Positions 42,378-51,204 of a DNA stretch of 64,000 bases are shown here, in pieces (within the stretch, counting starts at the first letter, position 1; each line of letters begins with the position of its first letter). Source of the stretch: UBA8079 sp965205535 (GTDB taxonomy: Bacteria > Pseudomonadota > Alphaproteobacteria > UBA6615); the NCBI GenBank assembly GCA_965205535.1, contig CBDBHH010000005.1, positions 1,116,001 to 1,180,000 on the forward strand. The letters are read 5' to 3'. The notes beneath the pieces were generated by a model, which was not told where the DNA came from, did not search any database, and saw only the letters and a program-made list of their open reading frames with translations. Position numbers and translations under genes: made by a program.

Positions 42378-43496
42378 ATGCAACAGCTTCCCAACACGCT
42401 CCAGCCCGTCGAACGCGCGATCTCCGATCTGCGCCGGGGTGCGACCATCGTCCTTCTGGGGCCGGACCGGGCGCTGCTGGTCCACCCGGCCGAGGGAGCG
42501 ACCGCCGGCCAGCTGGCGCGAATCTCGGGGCTGACCAACGCCTCGCCCGCATTGCTGCTGACCGGGCGGCGCGCTGCGGTGCTTGAGCTGACCGACAAGC
42601 CCGATGGCGCCGTGCGCCTGGCGCTTGCCGACGGGATCACGGCCGAGAGCGTACGGATGATGGCCGATCCGGCGGGGCCCCAGTCCGAAACAAAACTGCC
42701 CGCCATCTCGATTTCCCAGATCGACCCCGGCCGCGATGTGACAGAGACCGGCGCGATCGAGCTTCTCAAGCTTGCCGGGCTGCTCCCCGCCGCCGTGGTT
42801 GCCGCCGTACCGGCGGAGCGCCTTGAATATCTCTCGGCCTGGGCCGAGGCCCAGTCCATGCTGACCGTCGAGCTCGAGCATGTGCTCAACTATCAGGAAA
42901 TCGAGGCGCGCACCCTCGGGCGAGTCGGCGCGGCCCGGGTGCCCCTGGGTACCAACGAGAATGTCGAGATCGTCGCCTTTCGTCCCAGCGATGGCGGCCG
43001 CGAGCATCTGGCCATTGTCATCGGCGCACCGGACACGGCCAACCCCGTACTGGTCAGGCTCCATTCGGAATGCTTTACAGGCGACCTGCTGGGCAGCCTG
43101 CGCTGCGATTGCGGCGACCAGCTGCGCGGCGCGATCGACGAGATCGGCAAGCAGGGCGGCGGCATGATCCTGTATCTGGCCCAGGAGGGCCGGGGAATCG
43201 GGCTGGTCAACAAACTGCGTGCCTACACGCTCCAGGACCAGGGCCTCGACACCATCGAAGCGAACCAGCAGCTCGGCTTCGAGGCCGACGAGCGGCTCTA
43301 CCGCCCGGCGGCCGAGATGTTGCATCAGCTCGGCTTCAAGACCGTGCGGCTCCTGACCAACAATCCCGACAAGGTGGCCGCGTTGCGTGAGTGGGACATC
43401 GACGTCGCCGAGCGGGTCGAGCACAGTTTCCCGTCGAACCAGCACAATGAGTTCTACCTTGCCACCAAGCGGGACCGGGCCGGACATTTGTTCTAG
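42378..43496 (+). CDS. ribA: GTP cyclohydrolase II with N-terminal RibB-like remnant
   Basis: A 372-residue RibA-type protein. The C-terminal half holds the GTPCH II core: zinc cysteines in SECFTGDLLGSLRCDCGDQL, the LAQEGRGIGLVNKLRAY loop and LTNNPDKVAAL. It catalyses the first step of riboflavin synthesis, from GTP. The N-terminal half (residues 1-170) resembles a DHBP-synthase domain but lacks its catalytic acidic cluster, as in many alphaproteobacterial RibA proteins. The start is ATG at 42378 or GTG at 42375. No other rib gene is in the window. Confidence 0.92.
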   Translation: MQQLPNTLQPVERAISDLRRGATIVLLGPDRALLVHPAEGATAGQLARISGLTNASPALLLTGRRAAVLELTDKPDGAVRLALADGITAESVRMMADPAGPQSETKLPAISISQIDPGRDVTETGAIELLKLAGLLPAAVVAAVPAERLEYLSAWAEAQSMLTVELEHVLNYQEIEARTLGRVGAARVPLGTNENVEIVAFRPSDGGREHLAIVIGAPDTANPVLVRLHSECFTGDLLGSLRCDCGDQLRGAIDEIGKQGGGMILYLAQEGRGIGLVNKLRAYTLQDQGLDTIEANQQLGFEADERLYRPAAEMLHQLGFKTVRLLTNNPDKVAALREWDIDVAERVEHSFPSNQHNEFYLATKRDRAGHLF

Positions 43497-43587
43497 ACGC
43501 CCGGCAAATAGTGCCGTGACAGCGCGGATGCCCAAAATCTGCTGCGTCACAACCCTCTGATTTAGCTATATATTTTTTATCGCCGGC

Positions 43588-43603
43588 TGGCCCCGTGCTT
43601 GCC
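43588..43603 (+). promoter_or_regulatory. Sigma-54-like -24/-12 element
   Basis: TGGCCCCGTGCTTGCC has GG and GC exactly ten bases apart (43589-43590 and 43601-43602), the key sigma-54 spacing, with TTGC at -12. Transcription would start near 43614, only four bases before the gene start. Confidence 0.45.
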
Positions 43604-43617
43604 AGGTTGGTTTCGAT

Positions 43618-44241
43618 ATGAGTCTGATCGATCCCAGCGCGCACAGCGAGGCCATGCTTGGCTATCACGATCCCACACTTGGTGTGGGCATCGATGCGCG
43701 CGGTGAATTCGGCGGCATGGAGAGCGCAGACGGCGAGGGCTTCTTCTCCACACTGCTCGATATCATCAACCCGCTGCAGCACATCCCGCTGGTGTCCAAC
43801 CTGTATCGCGAGATCACCGGCGACCAGATCAGCCCCTCGGCGCGTATCCTCGGCGGCGGCCTGTTCGGTGGCCCGATCGGCCTCGCATCGGCGTCGGCGA
43901 ATGCGATCTTCGAGCAGGCGTCGGGGGACGACATTCTCGGCCACGCGCTGGCCATGTTCTCCGGCGATACTGCTCCGGACGCCGCCACACAGCAGGCAGA
44001 CGCCGGCGTGCAAAGCGACGCCGAGACCGACATTGTCATGAGCGGCCCCCCTGCTCTGGCGAGCCTGAAGGCGGCGCCTCGCGAGGCCACGAATGCACCG
44101 CTTCCACTGGCGCCGCCGGTGAACGCGCAAAAGGCCGCGCTCGCGGATCAACCGATAGATAGCGAACCCCGGGCCGCCGCGGATGCGCAAGCCGCCAGGG
44201 AAACCGAGGCGTTCCCGCGCACACTCCGGCAGACTGGGTGA
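43618..44241 (+). CDS. Hypothetical protein, apparently truncated by a frameshift
   Basis: I do not recognise this 207-residue protein; its core (INPLQHIPLVSNLYREITGD and SARILGGGLFGGPIGLASA) looks like a conserved alphaproteobacterial family, with a small Gly-rich membrane-associating stretch. The C-terminal third is Ala/Pro-rich. The ending EAFPRTLRQTG is likely artificial: shifting by one base after GCGTTCCC gives EAFPAHTPADWVNEALRD, which continues into the next reading frame for 61 codons more. A missing C in the C-run near 44214-44216 would explain it. Confidence 0.7.
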   Translation: MSLIDPSAHSEAMLGYHDPTLGVGIDARGEFGGMESADGEGFFSTLLDIINPLQHIPLVSNLYREITGDQISPSARILGGGLFGGPIGLASASANAIFEQASGDDILGHALAMFSGDTAPDAATQQADAGVQSDAETDIVMSGPPALASLKAAPREATNAPLPLAPPVNAQKAALADQPIDSEPRAAADAQAARETEAFPRTLRQTG

Positions 44242-44423
44242 ACGAGGCGCTGCGCGACGCGGCCACCATGAACCAGGCCGTACAAAACGGCGCCGCCCCG
44301 GCATTGGGCGAGGCGAAACCATGGGTCGGGAACGCCATCCTCGATGCGCTGGGCAAATACGAGGCGATGACCAAGGCCCGCGCCGAACAGCCGGCCAAGC
44401 AGGCCTCTGTCGGGCCGTCCTAG
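44238..44423 (+). pseudogene. C-terminal part of the preceding hypothetical protein, out of frame
   Basis: This 61-codon frame opens with GTG overlapping the upstream stop and encodes VNEALRDAATMNQAVQ followed by GKYEAMTKARAEQPAKQ. Reading upstream in the same frame gives PAHTPADWV without a stop, so it looks like the real C-terminus of the upstream protein. Restored, the protein would be 268 residues. A coupled separate small gene is the alternative, but less likely. Confidence 0.6.
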
Positions 44424-44469
44424 CGTATCTGCCCTCGCAGCCCGCACGGCGCAGGGCTAGACTCAAGTC

Positions 44470-44982
44470 ATGGATATTCTCGTCACCCCCCGGCACGGGC
44501 ACCGCGGCACCTTCACCATGTCCGATGAAACCCATGACTGCGCCCTGGGCCGCGGCGGTATACGCGCGGACAAGCGCGAGGGAGATGGGGCCACCCCTGC
44601 CGGGCGGTTCGCACCCCGCGAGATCCGCTACCGCGCAGACCGGCTCACCCTGCCCGAAACCCGGCTCGCCGCAGTGCCGATCGAGACAGACGACGGATGG
44701 TGCGACGACCCCTCTGACCCCGCCTACAACCGGGCAGTCACGTTCCCCCATGGTGCATCGGCCGAGAAAATGTGGCGCGACGACGGCCTCTACGATCTGC
44801 TGGTGATCCTCGGCCACAACGACGCGCCGCCGGTCGCCGGGCTGGGCAGTGCGATCTTCCTGCATTGCGCCTCTCCGGAACTGGGTGAGACCGAAGGCTG
44901 TGTCGCCCTGCCACGCGATACTCTGCTGGCACTGGTGCCGCTGATGCGCACAGACATGATGATCGATATTCGCGCCGATTAA
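44470..44982 (+). CDS. L,D-transpeptidase (YkuD) family protein
   Basis: A 170-residue YkuD-type protein. The catalytic signature runs from His132 in AIFLHCASPEL to the nucleophile Cys144 in TEGCVALP. ILGHNDAPP precedes it. There is no signal peptide, unusual for an enzyme crosslinking peptidoglycan, but common in this short subgroup. It could act in cell-wall remodelling or be a cytoplasmic relative. It ends convergently, overlapping the YggS gene stop by 4 bases. Confidence 0.88.
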   Translation: MDILVTPRHGHRGTFTMSDETHDCALGRGGIRADKREGDGATPAGRFAPREIRYRADRLTLPETRLAAVPIETDDGWCDDPSDPAYNRAVTFPHGASAEKMWRDDGLYDLLVILGHNDAPPVAGLGSAIFLHCASPELGETEGCVALPRDTLLALVPLMRTDMMIDIRAD

Positions 44983-45677
44983 GTCGCCGTTACCCGCGGG
45001 CCAAACACGCCGGTGCCGACCCGCACATGGGTCGCACCAAGCTCCGCCGCCGCATCAAAATCGGCGGACATACCCATACTCAGATTCACAAGCCCGTTGC
45101 GTGCCGCGATCTCGCCGAGCAGCGCGAAATGAGGCGGCGCGGGTTCATCGGCCGGCGGGATACACATCAACCCCTCGACCGGCAGCTCAAGCGCGCGGCA
45201 TGCCGCGACAAACTGATCGGCTTCGGCCGGCAGGATTCCGGCTTTCTGCGGCTCCTCGCCCGTGTTGACCTGAACGAAACAACGGCGCGACGCGCCGGTG
45301 CGCTCGAACTCACGTGCCAGGTGCTCGGCCAGTTTTGGGCGATCGAGTGTCTGGATGACATCAAACAACGCAACGGCGGCGCGCACCTTGTTGGTTTGCA
45401 GCGGGCCCACCAGGTGTAACTCGAGGTCATCGAACTCCGCACGCCGTGACGCCCAGTGCGCTTCGGCCTCCTGCACGCGGTTTTCACCGAACACGCGCTG
45501 GCCCGCGGCGAGCGCGGCATCGATCCGCACCTCGGGTTGCGTTTTGCTGATGGCCACCAGCGCGACCGCAGCGGGGTCGCGCCCCGCGCGCGTCGCCCCG
45601 GCGGCAATGCGGCCACGGACGTGCTCCAGTCGCTCGGAGATATCAGCTTTGCCGGAATTCTCATCTTCGTGCGACAC
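44979..45677 (-). CDS. YggS family PLP-binding protein
   Basis: A 232-residue PLP homeostasis protein of the YggS/PLPBP family. The PLP-Lys lies in LVAISKTQPEV, and FGENRVQEAEAHW, LHLVGPLQTNKVR and LSMGMSADFDAAAELGATHVRVGTGVFG are the classic family segments. It buffers PLP and affects amino-acid metabolism. The start is GTG at 45677, preceded by GGAGGG at ideal distance; the in-frame opening extends much further upstream but is not credible. It diverges from the JmjC gene with only 60 bases between. Confidence 0.93.
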   Translation of the reverse strand: MSHEDENSGKADISERLEHVRGRIAAGATRAGRDPAAVALVAISKTQPEVRIDAALAAGQRVFGENRVQEAEAHWASRRAEFDDLELHLVGPLQTNKVRAAVALFDVIQTLDRPKLAEHLAREFERTGASRRCFVQVNTGEEPQKAGILPAEADQFVAACRALELPVEGLMCIPPADEPAPPHFALLGEIAARNGLVNLSMGMSADFDAAAELGATHVRVGTGVFGPRVTAT

Positions 45678-45737
45678 AACGCCCTCCGTTTCGTTAACGC
45701 GATGTTCGCGCGCGCGCCATCGTATTATAAAGATGCC

Positions 45738-46946
45738 ATGGCAAATCGAATCGATACATTTGCAGACCTGATCGCGCCCATCAGCGAGGACGAGTTCTTC
45801 GGTGAGTATCACGATCAAAAACCGCTGCACATTCCCGCGCCGGCTCCCGACAAGCTCGACGATGTCATGAACTGGGCCACCTTGAGCGATATCCTCAACA
45901 TGACGGCGATCTGGAGCCCCAGCAATCTGAAGCTCTTCCTCGACACAGAGGCCGTCCCGGTCGAGAAATACTGCCGCCCCGCCGTCGGCCGCAACAATCA
46001 GCAAACGATGCAGCCGGACGCCGACAAGGTCAAAAGCTGGCTGCGCCGGGGCGCCTCAATCGTGGCCAACGACATCGACACACTCACGCCCGGGCTGATC
46101 GCCGCCGCCGGTGCTCTGGAAGGCCGCCTCGGCGCGAAGGTGCAAAGCAACCTCTACTGCTCCTGGAAAACCCACCAGGCATTCCCGACCCATTTCGACA
46201 CCCACGAGGTCTTCGCCCTGCATGTTGCGGGGGAGAAGGTCTGGAATATCTATGAGGGCCGCCTCGAGAACCCGATCGCCAACGATGCGTATAAGAACGT
46301 CGATGACGACTTCAACGAGAAGAACCGCGGCCAGCTTCTTGAACAGGTCACCCTGCGCCCGGGTGATGTTCTCTATATCCCGCGCGGCCAGTATCACGAT
46401 GCGCTCGCATCCAGCGAGGGGTGCATCCATCTGTCTTTCGGCGTCACCCATGTTATCGGGATCGACGTGATGACGTTGCTGATCGAGCATGCCATCGCCG
46501 ATCCGGCCATTCGGTCCAACATCCCGTTGCTCGGGTCCGGCGACGCCGCGGTCTCGGCATGGGTCGACGGCCTCGTCGACCTGGTCGCGGAGATCGGCAA
46601 GAGCAAATCCTTTCACTCGGCCATCGGGCCGTTGCATGACGCCTTCCACTATCATCGCGGCGGAATCGACCTGCCCGGTGATGCGCTAACGGAGTCCGGC
46701 GAGGACCGGTTCGAGGTCTCGGTCAAAAGCCTCAAGGTCGTACGCCAGAACGGCAAGGCGCAGCTGGAAAGCAGCAAGGGCAAGGTGCCCATCCCCAACG
46801 ATATCGTCGATCCGGTTGCCTGGATCGTCGACGCCGGGCAATTCTCAAACGAGGAATTTGCCAGCGCCTTTCCGGATCTCGACGCCGCCGCGCGGTCAAA
46901 ATTGATCCAGGACCTCTCCTCGATGCGGGTCATCGCGCCGGCATAG
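45738..46946 (+). CDS. JmjC/cupin-type 2-oxoglutarate oxygenase, ribosomal-oxygenase-like
   Basis: A 402-residue protein of the cupin-like JmjC group. The iron triad is visible as His152 and Asp154 in FPTHFDTHEVF, and His220 in PRGQYHDALASS. The preceding SNLYCSWKTHQ supplies the 2-oxoglutarate contact. The overall pattern resembles bacterial RoxA (YcfD), which hydroxylates ribosomal protein L16, but the C-terminal domain differs, so the substrate is open. It starts 60 bases from the YggS start, and the TPR-sulfotransferase gene follows after 18 bases. Confidence 0.85.
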   Translation: MANRIDTFADLIAPISEDEFFGEYHDQKPLHIPAPAPDKLDDVMNWATLSDILNMTAIWSPSNLKLFLDTEAVPVEKYCRPAVGRNNQQTMQPDADKVKSWLRRGASIVANDIDTLTPGLIAAAGALEGRLGAKVQSNLYCSWKTHQAFPTHFDTHEVFALHVAGEKVWNIYEGRLENPIANDAYKNVDDDFNEKNRGQLLEQVTLRPGDVLYIPRGQYHDALASSEGCIHLSFGVTHVIGIDVMTLLIEHAIADPAIRSNIPLLGSGDAAVSAWVDGLVDLVAEIGKSKSFHSAIGPLHDAFHYHRGGIDLPGDALTESGEDRFEVSVKSLKVVRQNGKAQLESSKGKVPIPNDIVDPVAWIVDAGQFSNEEFASAFPDLDAAARSKLIQDLSSMRVIAPA

Positions 46947-46964
46947 GCGCCGCGACAAGACAAT

Positions 46965-49050
46965 ATGACCGATCAGCAGAACGACCCGCTGCCCGACCTT
47001 TCGAGCGCATTAAGACTGCACCAGTCGGGAAAACTGGACGCAGCGCAAAAAGCCTACGAAGCCGCACTCGAAACCCACCCGAACCATGCCGATGCCGCGA
47101 ATTTGCTGGGCGTGCTGCATACGCAACAGGCGAATTTGCCTGATGCCATGGCACGTTTCGCGCAAGCCACGGATCTCCAGCCGGAGAATGCGGATTACTG
47201 GTTCAACCGGGGTGAGTGCGCCCGGCGAATGGTGCAGGTTGACGACGCGATCGATTGGTATGGGAGCGCGCTGCGCCTTCGGCCGCGGTATAAGGACGCG
47301 TTTTCGAACCTGTCTGCGCTGCTCGCACAATCCGGCCGGCATGATGATTTCCTCCAGCTCGTGCACGATGGTCTCGACGACAACCGCGAAGCAACCGAGC
47401 ATCTCGTCCAGGTCGGACAGGACCTAACTGGCCCGAAAGGCCAACAACACGGCCGCGTTGTTGTTCGAGCGCCTGGCCGCGCGTCATCCCGACAACCGGA
47501 TCATCGGACGCAACCTCTCTGCCGCCCTCCTGCGCGAGGGCAAGCTCGAGGCCGCTTTCACACACCTGCAGGGCCTGGCCGATGCGCATCCCGACTGGCC
47601 CGACGCGAGCCATTTGTTGGGAGTGTGCCTCGAAGAGATGGACGAGGTCGATCCGGCGATCGCGGCGTTCAGCCGAACCCTGTCCATGGCGCCCAAGCGC
47701 GTCGACACCGCGCTCGCGCTCGTACGCCTGTTCGAACGCAGACGCGACCCGGCCGCCGCGCGAGAGGTTCTCGACAGCGCCCTCAAGATCAACCCGAACG
47801 AAGCCAGGCTCTGGTCACGCCTTGCCCAACATCTGGAGCGAACCTCCAGGGTCGACGAGGCAAATGACGCGGCGCGGTCTGCACTCGAACTGGACGGGGA
47901 TGACCCTGTGGCGCGCACCGTCCTTCTACAAACCGCCGCGCGCGGGAAGGACTACGAACTCGCCCGGAAGCTTGTTCGCGACAGCGGGGACCTTGTCCGC
48001 GGCAGTCAGGCCGAAATTCGGTTCTCCCACGCCGCCGGAAAAGTGTGTGAGGCAACGGGCGATTACAAAGAGGCATTTGAATTCTACAGCCGCGCCAACG
48101 CACTGGTGCGGGAGCTGCCACGCGCGCGCCGGGCCAGATCACAGGAGCATCTGGCGCGCTTGCGGTCCAGCCAGCGATCGTTCGAGGATGCCCCGTCTGA
48201 TTTCGGTGCGCCGGGCGCGACAGTTGTCGCGAACGAACCTGATCAGGATAAAGACGACGCGATCACGCCAATTTTCCTGGTCGGCTTCCCCCGCTCCGGC
48301 ACCACGCTGCTCGAACGGCTCGTCAGCGGCGGCCCCGACGTTCATATCACCGATGAGCTTCCCACCATGCAGCGGGTCGTTAACCGGTTCTACGAGATCA
48401 CGGACAGCCAGTATCTGACCCCCGAGAGCCTCGAACAGCTAACGGCAAACAACATCAGGGAACTGCGCTCGATCTACCGGGACAGGGTTTCCGCCATGGT
48501 CCCCCGCGCCCTGGAACCAAACGCGGTTCTGGTCGACAAGAACCCGATGAGTATCGTGGACCTGCCGCTGATCGCACGCCTGTTCCCCGATTCTCCGATT
48601 CTCGCCCTGTTTCGTGATCCCCGCGACGTCTGCCTGAGCTGCTTTACGACCGAATTCACCATCAACCGCACGACCCATCTCTTCTCCAGCATCCAGGATA
48701 CCGTCGCGCTCTACGAGACTGTCATGGGGCTATGGAAGGCACATGCGCCGGCGTTGGGCGATCGCGTGATGGCGATACAGTATGAAGAGCTGCTAACAAA
48801 TTTGTACGAGCAACTACCTGAAATTATGTCTTTTTGTGGGCTTGAGCCTTCGGATGCGAACATCGCCGCGGGTGAAGCCCCCCGGCAGGCCGGAGATTGG
48901 GTGAACACCGCGAGCTATGATTCTGTCTCTGAACCGGTTCATCAGCGCGCGATTGCCCGGTGGCAGCGGTTTGAGCCCTTCCTGGGCCCGGATTTCGCAC
49001 CGCTAACGCCATATATTGACGGCGTAGACGGCCAAACCCCCACGAAATAG
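46965..49050 (+). pseudogene. TPR-sulfotransferase gene interrupted by a 4-base insertion
   Basis: The first frame (46965-47420) encodes TPR repeats, for example LETHPNHADAANLLGVLH and LQPENADYWFNRGECARR. Continuation in another frame from 47428 gives LARKANNTAALLFERL, more TPRs, then a sulfotransferase domain with the PAPS loop IFLVGFPRSGTTLLERLV and LALFRDPRDVCLSCF, to 49050. Deleting four bases within CTAACT (47424-47429) joins GQD to LARK, giving one 693-residue protein. As sequenced, the C-terminal part can only start internally (TTG at 47458). It would transfer sulfate to a protein, glycan or lipid acceptor. Confidence 0.82.
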
Positions 49051-49086
49051 ACAAACTCAACGATTCAAGGCCCTGAGCCACTGTTG

Positions 49087-49143
49087 TTTAATTGCAACAA
49101 TCGGTGGAAATCGTTGCGGGATAATCACGGATTTAATTGCAAC
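49087..49143 (+). repeat. Direct repeat TTTAATTGCAAC upstream of the porin gene
   Basis: TTTAATTGCAAC occurs at 49087-49098 and 49132-49143, 45 bases apart, in the 235-bp spacer before the porin gene. The spacing is close to four helical turns, which suits cooperative binding of a regulator. The first copy is also flanked by TTGTT/AACAA. Confidence 0.5.
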
Positions 49144-49285
49144 GCCCGGGCTTCCGGAGTTTTATCCGTCTCAAAGCTTCGCAACAAACGTCTGGCGTCC
49201 GCGAAAACGCCAGTTGTCTCGAAGCTGAACAGACCCAATGAGGGTCACTCGCGGACGCAAGTCCCTGAATTTGGAGGTTGGATTA

Positions 49286-50458
49286 ATGAAAAAGACTCTA
49301 CTAGCCACGACGGCTATCGTAGGTGCGACACTCCTCGCTGCTCCGGCAAATGCCGGCACGGTGGGTTCGCGCGACAACTTCGCCGTCACTGTTGGCGGTG
49401 TCCTTTGGTTCTCTGCTTATCTTCGTGACGAAGATGCGGGCGCAACCAACGGTCGCGGTTACGGCTTCACGGTCAGTGAATCCGAAGTTCACATCAATGC
49501 TCGCGCCACTGCCGACAACGGCATCAAGTATGGCGTCAGCATCGAGCTGAACGGCGGTGCTGCTGACTCGGCGACGGCCAATGCTGATGGCGGCGGTGTT
49601 GCCGACGAAGCTTGGGCGTTCATCGACAGCGACGCCTGGGGCCGCATCGAACTGGGCGACCAGGACGATGCCACGAACCGTATGCAGATTGGTGCGTGGA
49701 ACGCGACCAAGGGTGCCGGCGGACCGTTCGGTGGTCTGGGTGACCTGAACACCGTGTTCGACGGTAACGGTGCGGATAACCTTATCTCGCGTGCGGACTG
49801 GCAGGTCTTCACGAGCTCGGATGCCACGAAGGCGACCTACTTCTCGCCGCGTTTCTCTGGCTTCCAGATCGGTGCCTCCTGGACCCCGGATTCGGGCGAA
49901 AGCGCAGGCGGAGGGGCTGTGTCTGACTCCGATTCCGATGGCGACTTCGAGAATGTCCTCGGCTTGTCTGCTAACTATGTCGGCAACTTCGACGACGTAG
50001 CTGTCGGCCTCTCGGCCGGCTGGGAAACCGGTAGCGACGAGACTGCTGGCGGTGCCGAGCAGGAAGATCTCTCCATCTGGGGTGTCGGCGGTCGCGTTGG
50101 CTTCGCCGGCTTCACGATTGGTGCTCACTATCGCGACTATGGCGACTCACTGCTGACCGCGGCTCAGACCGCTGGGGGTGCAGACGCGGGTAACCAGTAC
50201 AGCGTCGGCGTTGGCTATCAGGCCGGCCCGTGGGGCGTTAGCGCTTGGTACCTCAAAGGTGAGAAGGACAACACGAACGCCCGGGAGACCGAGGTCACAC
50301 GTTATGGTCTTGGTGCCGGTTATGCTGTTGCTCCGGGTTGGGCCCTTCGCGCCGAGCTCACGTTCAACAACATCGAGAACCCGTCGACCGCTGCTGCCGG
50401 TGGCACGGTGGACAACGACGGTAAGGGCTTCCTGCTCGTCAACCGTTTCGTCTTCTAA
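49286..50458 (+). CDS. Outer-membrane porin
   Basis: A 390-residue beta-barrel porin of the general Gram-negative type. The start MKKTLLATTAIVGATLLAAPANA is a clear signal peptide, preceded by GGAGG eight bases before the ATG at 49286. The mature protein begins near GTVGSRDNFAVTVGG, contains alternating strands rich in Gly, Asp and Ser, and ends in NRFVF with a terminal Phe for BAM recognition. It uses more T-ending codons than neighbours, as expected for high expression. It allows diffusion of small solutes. It has its own terminator. Confidence 0.93.
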   Translation: MKKTLLATTAIVGATLLAAPANAGTVGSRDNFAVTVGGVLWFSAYLRDEDAGATNGRGYGFTVSESEVHINARATADNGIKYGVSIELNGGAADSATANADGGGVADEAWAFIDSDAWGRIELGDQDDATNRMQIGAWNATKGAGGPFGGLGDLNTVFDGNGADNLISRADWQVFTSSDATKATYFSPRFSGFQIGASWTPDSGESAGGGAVSDSDSDGDFENVLGLSANYVGNFDDVAVGLSAGWETGSDETAGGAEQEDLSIWGVGGRVGFAGFTIGAHYRDYGDSLLTAAQTAGGADAGNQYSVGVGYQAGPWGVSAWYLKGEKDNTNARETEVTRYGLGAGYAVAPGWALRAELTFNNIENPSTAAAGGTVDNDGKGFLLVNRFVF

Positions 50459-50483
50459 GCTGCATTACAGCTAGACGAGAAAG

Positions 50484-50516
50484 CAGGGCGGCAGATTTCT
50501 GTCGCCCTGTTTTTTT
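50484..50516 (+). terminator. Rho-independent terminator after the porin gene
   Basis: CAGGGCGGCAG and CTGTCGCCCTG form a stem with a short loop, followed by a run of seven T residues, 26 bases after the porin stop. Confidence 0.92.
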
Positions 50517-50600
50517 GTGCCTGAATCTCTGCTAATGATTCGGTACTTGGTTTCACCACGCCGCCGCGCGCCTGAAACAGCTGCATATCGGGTCCAGTCC

Positions 50601-51113
50601 ATGAGTGCCAAACACGCTTTGCGTATCGTTGCTACAGTCCTGCTCGTCGGTCTGACCGCGTGCGAAGGTATCGAGACCGAACGCGCCGATGCGGATGGCT
50701 TCGAAGACAAGGACCGCAAAGCCGGCGGTAAACTTTTCGGCGACATCAATCTGCTCGGGGGCGGTAGCGACGAACCGACCAATTCAGGGATCGGCGTCAA
50801 CGGCTTTCTCTGGCGTGCATCCCTCGACACACTCTCATTTCTGCCCTTGTCTTCGGCCGACCCCTTCGGCGGCGTAATCATCACCGACTGGTATGCCCCC
50901 CCGGAGAGCCCTGAAGAGCGATTCAAGGTGACTGTCTTTATTCTGGGCCGAGAACTGCGATCTGACGGCGTCCGGGTCTCCGTCTTCCGTCAAAAGCGCG
51001 ACACCGGTGCCGGGTGGCTCGACGCCAATACAGGCAAAAGCACGTCGACAAGCCTGGAAAACGCAATCCTTACGCGCGCGCGCGAACTGCGAATCTCCCA
51101 GTCGGACGGCTAA
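50601..51113 (+). CDS. DUF3576 lipoprotein
   Basis: A 170-residue lipoprotein. The start MSAKHALRIVATVLLVGLTAC has a lipobox LTAC with Cys21. The mature part contains the DUF3576 pattern GIGVNGFLWRASLDTLSFLPLSSADPFGGVIITDWY. The family is conserved in alphaproteobacteria, beside leuS and lptE, and probably has an outer-membrane role, but the function is unknown. A longer opening from 50517 is not credible. It precedes leuS by 91 bases. Confidence 0.93.
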   Translation: MSAKHALRIVATVLLVGLTACEGIETERADADGFEDKDRKAGGKLFGDINLLGGGSDEPTNSGIGVNGFLWRASLDTLSFLPLSSADPFGGVIITDWYAPPESPEERFKVTVFILGRELRSDGVRVSVFRQKRDTGAGWLDANTGKSTSTSLENAILTRARELRISQSDG

Positions 51114-51166
51114 CGGGGCGCATCACCTTTCGGTCCTTCATCCGACACGAATTTTTCTGAGCCGAC

Positions 51167-51187
51167 GTGCCTGAGAGCATCAGGCAC
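51167..51187 (+). other. Hairpin in the leuS leader
   Basis: GTGCCTGA (51167-51174) and TCAGGCAC (51180-51187) make an 8-base perfect stem with a 5-base loop, 17 bases upstream of the leuS ATG. It could modulate translation or be a weak terminator of the lipoprotein gene; no T-run follows. Confidence 0.5.
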
Positions 51188-51204
51188 CGAGAAGGTTTCC
51201 GGAC

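Noticed and set aside
41150..42889. A 579-codon frame reaching upstream of the response regulator
   Set aside because: The upstream part is out of phase with DUF427 and RibA coding and has no motif; the regulator begins at 41875.
44979..46004. Long upstream extension of the YggS gene
   Set aside because: It crosses the JmjC gene antisense, whereas the GTG at 45677 has an ideal ribosome-binding site.
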